Below are positions 32,290-41,799 of a stretch of DNA of 51,337 bases, piece after piece. Every line of letters begins with the position of its first letter. The first letter of the stretch is position 1. The position numbers were made by a program, and so were the translations under genes. The DNA is from Enterobacteriaceae bacterium B14 (GTDB taxonomy: Bacteria; Pseudomonadota; Gammaproteobacteria; Enterobacterales; Enterobacteriaceae), in contig DF158882.1 of the NCBI GenBank assembly GCA_000307305.1, forward strand, positions 1,666,631-1,717,967, in the 5' to 3' direction. The notes under the pieces are model-generated. The model saw nothing but the letters and a program-made list of their open reading frames with translations, searched no databases and was not told the DNA's origin.

Positions 32290-33225
32290 TTAGTGAATAG
32301 AACCAATACGGTTCAAGCGCACGCCTGTTGGCCACTCACCCTCTTCTTTCTTAAAACTCATCCAGATGATGGTTGCTTTACCTACCAAATTTTTCTCAGG
32401 AACAAAGCCCCAGAAACGGCTATCAGCACTGTTATCACGGTTATCGCCCATCATAAAATAGTGGCCTTCAGGTACCACAAACTCACCCACTTGCTGGCCC
32501 GGCTGCTGGTAACCAAACCCTGTCGGGCTACCAGGTGTCGTCAGGATATTATGGGTTACATCACCTAATTTTTCTTCCAATTTCTCCAGACGAACGCCGC
32601 TTGTTTCTTCAGTCAAAGGGACTTGCTGAAGGCTTTGCAACATCTCAACAAACTCACTCGGCTCACCAGCACTATAAGTGACAGCAAGCGCATCACAAGA
32701 TTGCCCCTCAGCACATGCAGGTTGAATCTTGAGCTGTTTATTAGGCGCATCATAACTCACGCGATCGCCCGGTACGCCGATAACACGTTTGATGTAATCC
32801 AACTGAGTATCTCTAGGGTATTTAAATACCGCGATATCGCCGCGCGATGGATGACCCGTTTCAATCAGTGTCGACTGCGTTAATGGATTTTTAATGCCGT
32901 AAGAGTACTTTTCAACCAAGATAAAATCACCCACCAGAAGCGTAGGCATCATTGACCCTGAAGGGATCTGGAATGGCTCATAAATAAATGAACGCACGAT
33001 AAATACAACCGCCAGAACAGGGAAAAGAGAAACGCCCGTCTCCCATAACCCTGTCGGTTTTCTGATTTTATCCAGTGTTTCTTTATCGAGAGTGCCGCCA
33101 CTCTGAGTGAGTGCTAATTCTGCTTTGGCTTTTCTAGCCGGAGCAAATTTAAAGCGGTCTACGCACCAGAAAACACCAGTAACCAGTGTGGCCATAGCCA
33201 AAATCCAGGCAAAAGTATTCGCCAT
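32290..33225 (-). CDS. lepB: Signal peptidase I
   Basis: Membrane serine protease that removes signal peptides of exported proteins. The 311-residue product has an N-terminal transmembrane segment (about 4-22), a second one (about 60-78), and a periplasmic catalytic domain. The catalytic Ser91 lies in IPSGSMMPTL and the general base Lys146 in DYIKRVIGVPGD, numbered exactly as in E. coli; GDNRDNSADSRFWG is the later conserved box. It lies 12 bases downstream of lepA. Confidence 0.98.
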   Translation of the reverse strand: MANTFAWILAMATLVTGVFWCVDRFKFAPARKAKAELALTQSGGTLDKETLDKIRKPTGLWETGVSLFPVLAVVFIVRSFIYEPFQIPSGSMMPTLLVGDFILVEKYSYGIKNPLTQSTLIETGHPSRGDIAVFKYPRDTQLDYIKRVIGVPGDRVSYDAPNKQLKIQPACAEGQSCDALAVTYSAGEPSEFVEMLQSLQQVPLTEETSGVRLEKLEEKLGDVTHNILTTPGSPTGFGYQQPGQQVGEFVVPEGHYFMMGDNRDNSADSRFWGFVPEKNLVGKATIIWMSFKKEEGEWPTGVRLNRIGSIH

Positions 33226-33237
33226 GTCACCAACTCC

Positions 33238-35037
33238 TTACTTACTGTCCTTACCTACATGCAGAATTGCTAGAAACGCCTCTTGTGGGAGTTCTACGTT
33301 ACCCACTTGCTTCATACGTTTCTTACCATCTTTCTGCTTTTGCAGAAGTTTTTTCTTACGGCTAACATCACCACCATAACATTTAGCCAATACGTTTTTA
33401 CGCAATTGTTTAACGGTTGAACGCGCAATAATGTGGTTGCCTATCGCCGCCTGAATCGCGATATCAAACTGCTGGCGAGGAATAAGATCTTTCATCTTAT
33501 CCACCAAATCACGACCACGGTTTTGCGAGTTATCACGGTGTGTAATCAGTGCGAGTGCATCGACTCGCTCACCGTTGATCATCACGTCAACTCGTACCAT
33601 GTCAGATGCTTGGAAACGCTTAAAGTTATAGTCTAGGGAAGCATAACCACGAGACGTGGACTTAAGGCGATCGAAGAAATCCAACACGACTTCTGCCATC
33701 GGGATTTCATACGTCAGAGCAACTTGGTTACCGTGATAAACCATATTGGTTTGAATACCGCGTTTCTCAACACAAAGCGTGATGACATTGCCCAAATACT
33801 CCTGTGGCATCAGCATGTGACACTCTGCAATCGGCTCTCGCAGCTCTTCGATGTTATTCAGCGGCGGTAGCTTAGACGGGCTATCAACGTAAATGGTCTC
33901 TTTATTGGTTGTTTCAACTTCGTAGACAACCGTTGGTGCCGTAGTAATTAAATCGAGATCGTATTCACGCTCTAAACGCTCTTGAATGATCTCCATGTGC
34001 AGCAACCCCAGGAAGCCACAGCGGAAACCAAAACCTAATGCCGTCGAGCTTTCTGGTTCGTAAAACAGTGATGCGTCATTGAGGCTTAATTTGCCTAGAG
34101 CATCACGAAACGATTCATAATCATCAGAGCTAATAGGGAAGAGACCAGCATAAACCTGCGGCTTCACTTTCTTAAAGCCAGGTAACATCGTTTCTGCAGG
34201 TTTACGTGCAAGTGTTAGCGTATCGCCTACTGGCGCACCCAAAATATCTTTGATCGCGCAAACCAACCAACCTACTTCACCACAGTTCAGCACATCACGA
34301 TCGATACGTTTTGGTGTGAAAATACCTAAACGATCGGCGTTGTAAGATTGCTTGGTGCTCATTACTTGAACTTTGTCGCCTTTGCGCAGCGTACCGTTCT
34401 TAACACGTACCAGTGAAACCACACCTAGGTAGTTATCGAACCAAGAGTCGATAATCAGTGCCTGTAACGGGCCATCAGGGTCACCTTCAGGCGCAGGGAT
34501 ATCTCGAACTAAACGCTCTAATACCTCTGGCACGCCCAGCCCCGTTTTCGCTGAACAGCGAACGGCATCTGTTGCATCAATACCAACGATGTCTTCAATC
34601 TCTTGTGCGGCACGATCGGGGTCGGCTGCGGGTAGATCTATTTTGTTCAGAACTGGAACCACTTCCAAGTCCATTTCCATCGCGGTATAGCAGTTAGCCA
34701 GTGTCTGGGCCTCTACGCCCTGCCCTGCATCAACCACCAGCAGTGCGCCTTCACACGCCGCTAACGAACGGGAAACTTCATAAGAGAAGTCGACGTGCCC
34801 TGGCGTATCAATGAAATTTAGCTGGTAGGTTTGCCCATCTTGAGCGTGATAATCAAGAGTAACGCTCTGGGCTTTAATCGTAATACCACGTTCACGTTCC
34901 AGATCCATAGAATCCAAAACCTGTGACGCCATTTCACGATCGGTTAATCCGCCACATATTTGAATAATGCGATCAGACAGAGTCGACTTACCGTGGTCGA
35001 TATGGGCAATAATAGAAAAGTTGCGAATATGCTTCAT
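33238..35037 (-). CDS. lepA: Elongation factor 4 (LepA)
   Basis: Ribosome-associated translational GTPase. The 599-residue product has the E. coli length. GTPase motifs [17 protein letters not shown] and NKIDLP are visible. The LepA-specific C-terminal domain contains [20 protein letters not shown] and ends with [13 protein letters not shown]. It is the first gene of the lepA-lepB pair, 85 bases downstream of rseC. Confidence 0.99.
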   Translation of the reverse strand: MKHIRNFSIIAHIDHGKSTLSDRIIQICGGLTDREMASQVLDSMDLERERGITIKAQSVTLDYHAQDGQTYQLNFIDTPGHVDFSYEVSRSLAACEGALLVVDAGQGVEAQTLANCYTAMEMDLEVVPVLNKIDLPAADPDRAAQEIEDIVGIDATDAVRCSAKTGLGVPEVLERLVRDIPAPEGDPDGPLQALIIDSWFDNYLGVVSLVRVKNGTLRKGDKVQVMSTKQSYNADRLGIFTPKRIDRDVLNCGEVGWLVCAIKDILGAPVGDTLTLARKPAETMLPGFKKVKPQVYAGLFPISSDDYESFRDALGKLSLNDASLFYEPESSTALGFGFRCGFLGLLHMEIIQERLEREYDLDLITTAPTVVYEVETTNKETIYVDSPSKLPPLNNIEELREPIAECHMLMPQEYLGNVITLCVEKRGIQTNMVYHGNQVALTYEIPMAEVVLDFFDRLKSTSRGYASLDYNFKRFQASDMVRVDVMINGERVDALALITHRDNSQNRGRDLVDKMKDLIPRQQFDIAIQAAIGNHIIARSTVKQLRKNVLAKCYGGDVSRKKKLLQKQKDGKKRMKQVGNVELPQEAFLAILHVGKDSK

Positions 35038-35122
35038 CAGAATCGTGCGGCCTTTACCAGCTAATCGAATAAGTAGGGTATGAATGAAAAATCAAGTTGT
35101 CGGATTCTACCTGAATAGCGGG

Positions 35123-35590
35123 TTACTCGCTATCCTCTTGCAAACGCAATGCAGATGGCGGCAATCCAATTTGTAGAATAATAGGCTGGTACGCGCTGTT
35201 TTCACCGAGATGCGAGGCATACTGCCTAGCAATAAAAAATCCGGCAATGCCGCCAACCAAGGCCCCGAGAATAGCAGCCAAGTCGCTAGCAACAAGCCAT
35301 TGAAGAAGGCTGCCACCTAAAATTAACCCCAGCAGCGGCGTCATATAAACCAGTAATGCAGAGCGCAATAAACTGGCTTCCGCAATGCCAATTTCGACCT
35401 TTTGCCCCTCGGATAATGGCGTTTTCATATCCACTTTAAGGTCATGGGAGGCTTCTACGCCCAGCTTATTGAGAATACTGGTACCGCATGTCGATTTTGA
35501 ACGGCACCCACTGCAACCAGAGCGTTGCTCACAGCGAAGTGTCGCAACGCCCTTTTCCCATGCTATTACCGTTGCCCATTCTCGCATCAT
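35123..35590 (-). CDS. rseC: SoxR-reducing system / sigma-E regulatory protein RseC
   Basis: Inner-membrane protein of 155 residues, last gene of the rpoE-rseABC operon. A cytoplasmic N-terminal region carries four cysteines (C20, C26, C29, C35) typical of the RseC/RsxC-associated family. Two hydrophobic segments follow (SLLRSALLVYMTPLLGLIL and a Gly-rich one ending GGIAGFFIA). In E. coli it has a mild positive effect on sigma-E and takes part in reduction of SoxR. Either of two adjacent ATGs may be the start. Confidence 0.95.
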   Translation of the reverse strand: MMREWATVIAWEKGVATLRCEQRSGCSGCRSKSTCGTSILNKLGVEASHDLKVDMKTPLSEGQKVEIGIAEASLLRSALLVYMTPLLGLILGGSLLQWLVASDLAAILGALVGGIAGFFIARQYASHLGENSAYQPIILQIGLPPSALRLQEDSE

Positions 35591-35620
35591 CAGTAATGAC
35601 TCACTATCGGTTGCTCACGA

Positions 35621-36568
35621 TCAATTATTTACTGCTACATCTGCAGCAATACGCTTCGCTGTCGATGGCGGAAGCTCTCCAACAACCATGATTTCTTTGT
35701 TATTGCGAGTTTCCGTATGAATGGTTCTACGCCCTTGGCGAATCATCTGTTCAGCTGTTGCACTGCCTATTTGGCTAACGTTGATCGAAAAACTGAATAA
35801 ACCATCGCTGAATAAGCGAGACTCGATGGATTCGGAAAGCGTGGGCAGATTACGGCGGCTGCGGGAGATCTCTTTAAATCCCGGTGGAACCCATTTCACC
35901 TGCCATTGAAAACTCACCTTTTCGGCAGGCGGAGTGATTAAGACCGGTGGCAAAACGACTTCGGTCAGTTTAGCCATTTCCGTTTGAATATCAGGGCTAA
36001 TACTAAAAGAGATCACTCTAAACTGCTCCAATGTATCGCCTTCTCTATCCATTAAATCAATACGCAGGGGTAGGCGTGTTTCTTCGTCTAACCAAACAAC
36101 ATAGCTATAACGAGAGCCGTCTCTTGCCACAATACGGACAACCTCGCAGGGGCGATCGACAACGCGCATTCTCCCTACGGGGATAAAATTATAGTACTGA
36201 GAAAGAAGTTTAAAATCGGCAAAAACAACGGCTGGAAAGGAATCAACAATATGATCGCCACTGATAGTAAATGGCTCTAATCCACCTTCAAAATAGCTTA
36301 TCTCATTACCGCGCAGCAATACCTCACGCCTTGGGCCATCCATTTGTAGAAGCTGGGCGAGAGACTTTCCAGAAAGGTGAGCATGGCGATATCGTAAAGA
36401 TTCAATGCCCGTTTTATTCGCATTAATAAAGGCGAGTTCATAATTGAGTGTCTGGCTAGCGATACCCATTTGCTGCAACTTAGCCTCTGTCGTTGCTTGA
36501 GCAGAGGCTAAGTTGGAATAAATCAAGCTGCCGAAGAGTAGACAAAGGGCAAACCGAAATGGCTTCAT
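35621..36568 (-). CDS. rseB: Periplasmic sigma-E regulator RseB
   Basis: Binds the periplasmic part of RseA, protects it from DegS cleavage and senses mislocalised lipopolysaccharide and lipoproteins. The 315-residue product has a signal peptide (MKPFRFALCLLFGSLIYSN, cleavage after ASA), a large LolA-like domain and a smaller C-terminal domain (WVPPGFKEISRSRRNLP). Its ATG overlaps the rseA stop by one base (TAATG). Confidence 0.97.
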   Translation of the reverse strand: MKPFRFALCLLFGSLIYSNLASAQATTEAKLQQMGIASQTLNYELAFINANKTGIESLRYRHAHLSGKSLAQLLQMDGPRREVLLRGNEISYFEGGLEPFTISGDHIVDSFPAVVFADFKLLSQYYNFIPVGRMRVVDRPCEVVRIVARDGSRYSYVVWLDEETRLPLRIDLMDREGDTLEQFRVISFSISPDIQTEMAKLTEVVLPPVLITPPAEKVSFQWQVKWVPPGFKEISRSRRNLPTLSESIESRLFSDGLFSFSINVSQIGSATAEQMIRQGRRTIHTETRNNKEIMVVGELPPSTAKRIAADVAVNN

Positions 36569-37206
36569 TACTGCTGATGCATTCCTAAAGACTGTGTTGT
36601 TTCTGCCTGATTTGAGGTGCTGGCACTCTTAGGCTCTACCTGTAGCTGTTCAGCATGTAAACGGCGCTGCAACTCATAATCCTGAAGCATCGCATTAATA
36701 CGCTTACGTTGCTCTTGTAACTGCTGCATTTGCCCGCCAGATGCTTCACTAGGAACACCAAAGCTGACTGGGGAAGCCTGACCACCAATAGGTAACGTAT
36801 TCAGTACCGGTGCATCAAACCCCTGTACTTCTTGGGATTGATTATATTGCTGAACACCCACGATAACAGCCAAAGAGACGCATGCTGCAACGCCAACTTG
36901 TGTTAGCTGAGTTGCCCAAGGGCGAATCTTCTGCCAGAAACCCATCGCTTGCCAAGAATGAGGCTCAGGCTGAGATTCAGGAACTCTACCAGGAACCAGA
37001 AGTACTGGTTCTTTATCCAGAGCTGCCGCAATACGATCTGCCATATTCAGATGAACCACTTCTCCAATATCGCCACGTAATGTGTCACGGATCAAGTGAT
37101 AGCCCTGCCAGCTATTCCGAAGCGTTTGGTCGTTAGATAATGAATTTAAAAAAACATTATCTGCGATTTCTCCGTCCATCAAAGCTGAAAGCTTTTCTTT
37201 TTGCAT
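36568..37206 (-). CDS. rseA: Anti-sigma-E factor RseA
   Basis: Single-pass inner-membrane anti-sigma factor of 212 residues. The cytoplasmic N-terminal domain (MQKEKLSALMDGEIADN; NSWQGYHLIRDTLRGD) binds RpoE. One transmembrane helix lies near residues 97-118 (VGVAACVSLAVIVGV), and a Gln-rich periplasmic tail contains the RseB-binding region. It is released by DegS and RseP proteolysis in E. coli. It lies 31 bases downstream of rpoE. Confidence 0.97.
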   Translation of the reverse strand: MQKEKLSALMDGEIADNVFLNSLSNDQTLRNSWQGYHLIRDTLRGDIGEVVHLNMADRIAAALDKEPVLLVPGRVPESQPEPHSWQAMGFWQKIRPWATQLTQVGVAACVSLAVIVGVQQYNQSQEVQGFDAPVLNTLPIGGQASPVSFGVPSEASGGQMQQLQEQRKRINAMLQDYELQRRLHAEQLQVEPKSASTSNQAETTQSLGMHQQ

Positions 37207-37237
37207 GCCGAAATACCCTTCTCCAGTATTGCTGTCG

Positions 37238-37813
37238 TTAGCGCTTTATCAGCGGTTGAACTTTATTATCAATCGCCTCACGCGCCCGAAAAATGCGGGA
37301 GCGAACAGTCCCCACCGGACAATCCATTATGGCTGCTATCTCTTCGTAGCTTAAGCCATCAAGTTCTCGCAGAGTAATTGCCATTTTTAAATCGTCAGGC
37401 AAGCTCTCTATCGTTCGAAAAACGATTTGTCTTAATTCTTCAGACAACATTAAGTTCTCAGGGTTCGAAATTTCTTTTAACGCGCCGGCATTTTCATAAT
37501 TTTCAGCATCGTTAGCATCCACATCGCTAGATGGAGGACGTCGCCCCTGAGCAACAAGATAATTTTTTGCTGTATTAACAGCTATCCTATAAAGCCAGGT
37601 ATAAAAAGCACTATCGCCACGAAATGACTCTAAGGCTCGATATGCTTTGATGAACGATTCTTGTACGACATCAGGTACATCGCCCTGAGGTACATACCGC
37701 GAAACTAAACTCGCAACCTTATGTTGATAGCGAACTACCAAAAGATTAAACGAATTTTTATCTCCCTTCTGAACACGTTCAACTAAAACCTGATCCGTTA
37801 ACTGCTCGCTCAT
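37238..37813 (-). CDS. rpoE: RNA polymerase sigma-E factor
   Basis: Extracytoplasmic-function sigma factor for envelope stress. Started at 37813 (MSEQLTDQVLVERVQKGD) it has 191 residues, as in E. coli, with region 2 (DVVQESFIKAYRALESFRGD, FYTWLYRIAVNTAKNYL) and region 4 (LRELDGLSYEEIAAIMDCPV, GTVRSRIFRAREAI). The frame is open to an upstream ATG at 37858, and a GGAGGAG lies about 13 bases before the chosen start, so a 15-residue extension cannot be excluded. A consensus sigma-E promoter lies upstream. Confidence 0.98.
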   Translation of the reverse strand: MSEQLTDQVLVERVQKGDKNSFNLLVVRYQHKVASLVSRYVPQGDVPDVVQESFIKAYRALESFRGDSAFYTWLYRIAVNTAKNYLVAQGRRPPSSDVDANDAENYENAGALKEISNPENLMLSEELRQIVFRTIESLPDDLKMAITLRELDGLSYEEIAAIMDCPVGTVRSRIFRAREAIDNKVQPLIKR

Positions 37814-37894
37814 TCGAGGTAAAGTCTCCTCCAATATCATCTCCGCGCTAAAGCCCATACCGCCAGATCAAATAACTTTCTAAGCGAGCACAAG

Positions 37895-37923
37895 TTTGGA
37901 GTACATATAGAATATTAAGTTCC
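37895..37923 (-). promoter_or_regulatory. Sigma-E dependent promoter of the rpoE operon
   Basis: On the minus strand GGAACTT (37923-37917), a 16-base spacer and TCCAAA (37900-37895). This matches the known sigma-E consensus (GGAACTT, 15-16 bases, TCAAA-like) and would start the rpoE-rseABC mRNA about 75 bases before the rpoE ATG, giving positive autoregulation. Confidence 0.8.
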
Positions 37924-38042
37924 ACATTATTACTGTTTTTTTGTATACATCGTTGTACGTAAGATTTTTACGAACAAAGTGGGCTAGGCTAACATGAATT
38001 TTACCCTACTGCTGCATTCATCTCTCACACGTAAATATGACC

Positions 38043-39198
38043 ATGCAAAAAATCAACAGACTATTTTAAAGATGTCTTAGTTATTGGCAGTGGTGCCGCA
38101 GGCCTTTCGTTAGCTTTACGTTTAGCCGAACACTGCCAAGTGACAGTGATAAGCAAAGGGCCGTTAAACGAAGGAGCCACACTCTACGCTCAAGGCGGTA
38201 TCACCGCCGTCTTTGATGAAACAGACAGTATCGAAGCTCATGTACAGGACACCCTGATTGCTGGGGGGTGGTCTTTGTCATCAAGCTACCGTCGAGTTCA
38301 TCGCTCAAAATGCAAAATCATGCGTGCAATGGCTAATTAAACAAGGCGTCCTTTTTGATACCGAGACCAGCCATAGTGGCGAACCGGCCTATCACTTAAC
38401 GCAGGAAGGCGGCCATAGTCATCGCCGGATCCTACACAGTGCAAATGCAACAGGTAAAGAAGTAGAAACAACACTAATAAGTAAAGCTAGGTCACATCCG
38501 AATATTTGTATATTAGAACGCTTTAACGCAATTGACCTCATTACCTCTACAAAATTAGGCCGTTCCAGAGAAAATCGCGTCCTCGGCGCCTATGTATGGG
38601 ATAGAGATGCTGAAAAAGTAACGACCTTACAAGCGAAGATAGTCGTCCTAGCAACAGGTGGTGCCGCAAAAGTTTATCAATACACCACCAACCCTGACAT
38701 CTCATCGGGAGACGGGATAGCCATTGCTTGGCGCGCTGGCGGCCGTGTTGCGAACTTAGAGTTTAATCAGTTTCACCCCACCTACTTGTACCATCCTCAG
38801 GCTCGGAATTTCTTGCTGACAGAGGCTTTACGTGGTGAAGGAGCCTATCTTAAGCGCCCTGATGGCACTCGTTTTATGCCGGATTTCGATGTGCGTGCAG
38901 AATTAGCACCGCGTGATATCGTCGCTCAAACCATCGACCATGAAATGAAGCGGTTAGGTGCCGATTGCATGTATCTCGATATCAGCCATAAACCCGCCGA
39001 TTTCATCATGCAGCATTTTCCTACCATCAATGAAAAGCTTCGTTCTCTAGGATTAGACTTAACGAAAGAGCCTATCCCTATCGTTCCCGCAGCGCACTAT
39101 CGCGGAAAGAGAGCAGAGGGTTACATTTTAATCTGGATTACCCTGAGCAACTGCCCGATCCACAACCCACGATTTTGACGCCTCGGAACAAAAGCTAA
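38043..39198 (+). pseudogene. nadB: L-aspartate oxidase remnant (nadB), frameshifted and internally deleted
   Basis: Homology to NadB, the FAD enzyme that makes iminoaspartate in de novo NAD synthesis, is spread over three frames. Codons from 38059 encode [18 protein letters not shown] but connect to no start codon: the ATG at 38043 is one base out of frame and ends at TAA 38067. At 38262-38267 a run of six G shifts the frame where five would keep it. The next frame (38258 onward) runs through [19 protein letters not shown] to IVPAAHY at 39100. It then jumps to [18 protein letters not shown] in another frame, ending at 39198. Roughly 150 codons between these blocks are missing, including the region of catalytic Arg386 of E. 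coli NadB. It lies next to rpoE as in E. coli. Function is certainly lost. Confidence 0.93.
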
Positions 39199-39216
39199 TT
39201 CGCTAGTTGCATGAAA

Positions 39217-39245
39217 AAAGGACGATGTATTTTACATCGTCCTTT
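39217..39245. terminator. Bidirectional terminator between nadB remnant and brnQ
   Basis: Perfect 13-bp inverted repeat AAAGGACGATGTA / TACATCGTCCTTT with a 3-base loop, with A-rich and T-rich edges. It lies 19 bases after the nadB remnant and 29 bases beyond the brnQ stop, between two convergent genes. Confidence 0.75.
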
Positions 39246-39273
39246 ACCGAATGGGTGGTTTACTCTAAATCGA

Positions 39274-40671
39274 TCAGCTTGCGGCCGGAGCACTCTTTTT
39301 AGGTAATAAGAACACCAAAACTAAAGCAACTGCCGTCGGCAGCGCCCAAGCCATACCTTCCGCAGACAAAGGCATATTCGCGCTTTGCCACTCCAATACT
39401 TTCTGAACCTTAACATTGTCTAGGTTGATCGACCTTACAGCATCCAGCAAACTGCACAGTAGCGCAACCGACATAACAAGACGGTAACCCAGTTTAGGAT
39501 TAGGTAGCCATTGGCGTAAGAATGTCAGAGCAACCAAAGCAATGGCCAGCGGATAAAGCGCTAATAGCACCGGAATGGAAAGTGCAATCAAGCGGCTTAA
39601 GCCAACGTTAGCCACCACAGCGCAGATAATGCAAAGCAAGATGACCCATGAACGATAGCGTAGAGGCGTTAAGGTAGAGAAGTAATCAGCACATGCGCTC
39701 ACCAAACCTACCGCGGTTGTCAGACAAGCCAACAAAACAACACAAGAAAGAATCCATTGGCCTGGCTCACCAAACAGCGCTTGAACATAGGCCGCCAGTA
39801 CAACCCCGCCGTTATCAGCACCGAGTGCGATAGTCGATGACGTAGCCCCTAGCCAAAACAGAGAGATATACACGAAAGCCAAACCTGCCGCTGCAATCAA
39901 ACCAGCGATAGTGAGGTAACGTGCACAGGCCTGCGGGCTAGTTACGCCTTTTCCTTTCAGTACATCCACCAGCAACATACCGAACATTAGAGCAGCAAAG
40001 GTATCCATGGTGCTATAACCACCAATAAAACCTTTAGAGAACGGCATCTCTTTGTATTCAGCAACTGGAGCGGCCAAATCCCCCTGAGGGCTAACAATGA
40101 CAGCAATAGCCAAACAAATCAGAAGGATAAATAGAATAGGAGTTAGAAATTTACCGATATAACCAATCAGTTTGCCCCTACTCCATGAAAACAACAGCGT
40201 AATCGCAAAAAATAGCGCAGTGACCCACATTTGGGTTGCATCAAGCTGAAGATTAAGCGGGGAAATATAAATAGAGTGTTCAGAAAGTGCAGCCGTCATA
40301 GGAAATAACGGTTTGATAGCCATTTCGTACGCCACTAAACCGGTACGTGGTGCAGCAAAAGCAGGGCCGATAATAATAAAAAGTAATACTGCTGCAAAAA
40401 CACCAGTGCCTTTAGGCAAGTCATTCGTCATTGCAGGCAAACCGCCCCCTGCTCTGGCAACTGCGATAATTGATAAAAGCGGGAGTCCTACCGCCGTCAG
40501 CAAAAAACCTGACATCGCATAAATAACGTTCGTTCCTGCGTGTTGCCCCTCCAATGGAGGAAAAATAATATTGCCTGCCCCTAAAAAGAAAGCAAACGTC
40601 ATTAACCCCAAACCGATGGTATCGGCGGTTGATAAACGTTGATTCACATCATTCACCTTATAGTTATCCAA
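39274..40671 (-). CDS. brnQ: Branched-chain amino acid:cation symporter BrnQ
   Basis: Inner-membrane LIVCS-family carrier for leucine, isoleucine and valine, with about twelve hydrophobic segments in 465 residues. Family motifs are LMTFAFFLGAGNIIFPP near the N-terminus, FAAPRTGLVAYEMAIKP and GFIGGYSTMDTFAALMFGML. It ends with a short Lys/Ala tail. It lies between the nadB remnant and trmN6, which are neighbours in E. coli, so its location is an insertion relative to that order. Some 200 bases upstream show no recognisable operator. Confidence 0.93.
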   Translation of the reverse strand: MDNYKVNDVNQRLSTADTIGLGLMTFAFFLGAGNIIFPPLEGQHAGTNVIYAMSGFLLTAVGLPLLSIIAVARAGGGLPAMTNDLPKGTGVFAAVLLFIIIGPAFAAPRTGLVAYEMAIKPLFPMTAALSEHSIYISPLNLQLDATQMWVTALFFAITLLFSWSRGKLIGYIGKFLTPILFILLICLAIAVIVSPQGDLAAPVAEYKEMPFSKGFIGGYSTMDTFAALMFGMLLVDVLKGKGVTSPQACARYLTIAGLIAAAGLAFVYISLFWLGATSSTIALGADNGGVVLAAYVQALFGEPGQWILSCVVLLACLTTAVGLVSACADYFSTLTPLRYRSWVILLCIICAVVANVGLSRLIALSIPVLLALYPLAIALVALTFLRQWLPNPKLGYRLVMSVALLCSLLDAVRSINLDNVKVQKVLEWQSANMPLSAEGMAWALPTAVALVLVFLLPKKSAPAAS

Positions 40672-40873
40672 CAGTTACTGTCTGGGGGGAAACAGGCTGC
40701 TTTACTTCGGAATCAAAAAACTTGTAATACAAAGAGAAAAAGCGGGATGAATTTACAACCCTATGGCCAATTATCTATTCAATTACGTGAAAATCCCCCA
40801 TACCCTATAGAGAAACCGCCTTTCCGCTGGCGGTAGCAGATATTCTATTAATTGCGAGTTAGAAACAACGCAT

Positions 40874-41626
40874 TCAAAAGAAAAGGTAGAAATCTTTCAT
40901 CAAATCGTGGAATTCGCAGGAGTATTCTCTAGATAATCGATATATTGATAGATGATTATCCCGTTCGAATAATGAACACCTGTCAAGTTCCAGCAACATT
41001 CTATGAGGTTCTCGCTCAGGCAGATCCCGAATATGGAGAACACGAGACGTTTTCCATCCCTCTTGTTGTGCGAGTTGCTGAAAACGAAGGCCGATATCAT
41101 AAGGAAGAATGACGCAAAAACGACCAGTAGGTGTCAGTAGTCTATCAGCCCGCATTAAGAGAGCTGAATGCGTTAGTGTATTGGTATAGCGTGCGTTTGA
41201 CCTTGCCTCATCTCGGCAATCAGACCCCGGTTCAAAATAGGGCGGATTACTGACGATCAAATCAAACTTCTCATTTTCACTCACATCTAACTGTAAAACA
41301 TCCCCCTGCATCATGTGTAGGCGTTCATGCCAAGGGGATTCAGCTGCATTTTCACGTGACTGCATTACTGCCGACGCATCCAGTTCAATACCGTAAATAG
41401 CGACATCAGGTGAAGTGCGCTGCGCCAGCATCAAGGCAACCAAACCGCTTCCAGACCCAATGTCTAAAATACGTGAACAACCGCTAACGTTAGCCCAAGC
41501 ACCCAACAACACACCATCGGTGCCAACCTTCATGGCACAACGGTCGTGAGCGACAAAAAACTGTTTGAACGTAAAACCATTCCGCCGCAGTGTCTGTTTT
41601 ACTCTGCTCTTTTTATCCTGCATCAT
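40874..41626 (-). CDS. trmN6: tRNA1(Val) (adenine(37)-N6)-methyltransferase
   Basis: SAM-dependent enzyme (E. coli YfiC) that makes m6A37 in tRNA1(Val). The 250-residue product has the N-terminal LRRNGFTFKQFFVAHDRCAM block, SAM motif ILDIGSGSGLVALMLAQR and the adenine-methyltransferase tetrad NPPY in LIVSNPPYFEPGSDC. It is divergent from srmB, as in E. coli. The start may be either of two adjacent ATGs. Confidence 0.95.
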   Translation of the reverse strand: MMQDKKSRVKQTLRRNGFTFKQFFVAHDRCAMKVGTDGVLLGAWANVSGCSRILDIGSGSGLVALMLAQRTSPDVAIYGIELDASAVMQSRENAAESPWHERLHMMQGDVLQLDVSENEKFDLIVSNPPYFEPGSDCRDEARSNARYTNTLTHSALLMRADRLLTPTGRFCVILPYDIGLRFQQLAQQEGWKTSRVLHIRDLPEREPHRMLLELDRCSLFERDNHLSIYRLSREYSCEFHDLMKDFYLFF

Positions 41627-41799
41627 TGCCTCTACTTTTTGCGGAAATTGATTATGTCATTCGAATTTTGCGGCATAGCATAAAACCAGTGTTCCACAGA
41701 GAAAAGGACTATTCAGGTTTTAAAAAGCACATTCCAACTTAAATAGGTGAAGATCGCGCCTAACATGTCTATAATCGGCGCCCCAAGCAGAGGTAGACC

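Noticed and set aside
38140-39178. Two separate short functional genes in place of nadB
   Set aside because: Both frames are consecutive pieces of one NadB sequence joined at a six-G run, the first lacks the dinucleotide-binding start, and the real C-terminal piece continues in a third frame.
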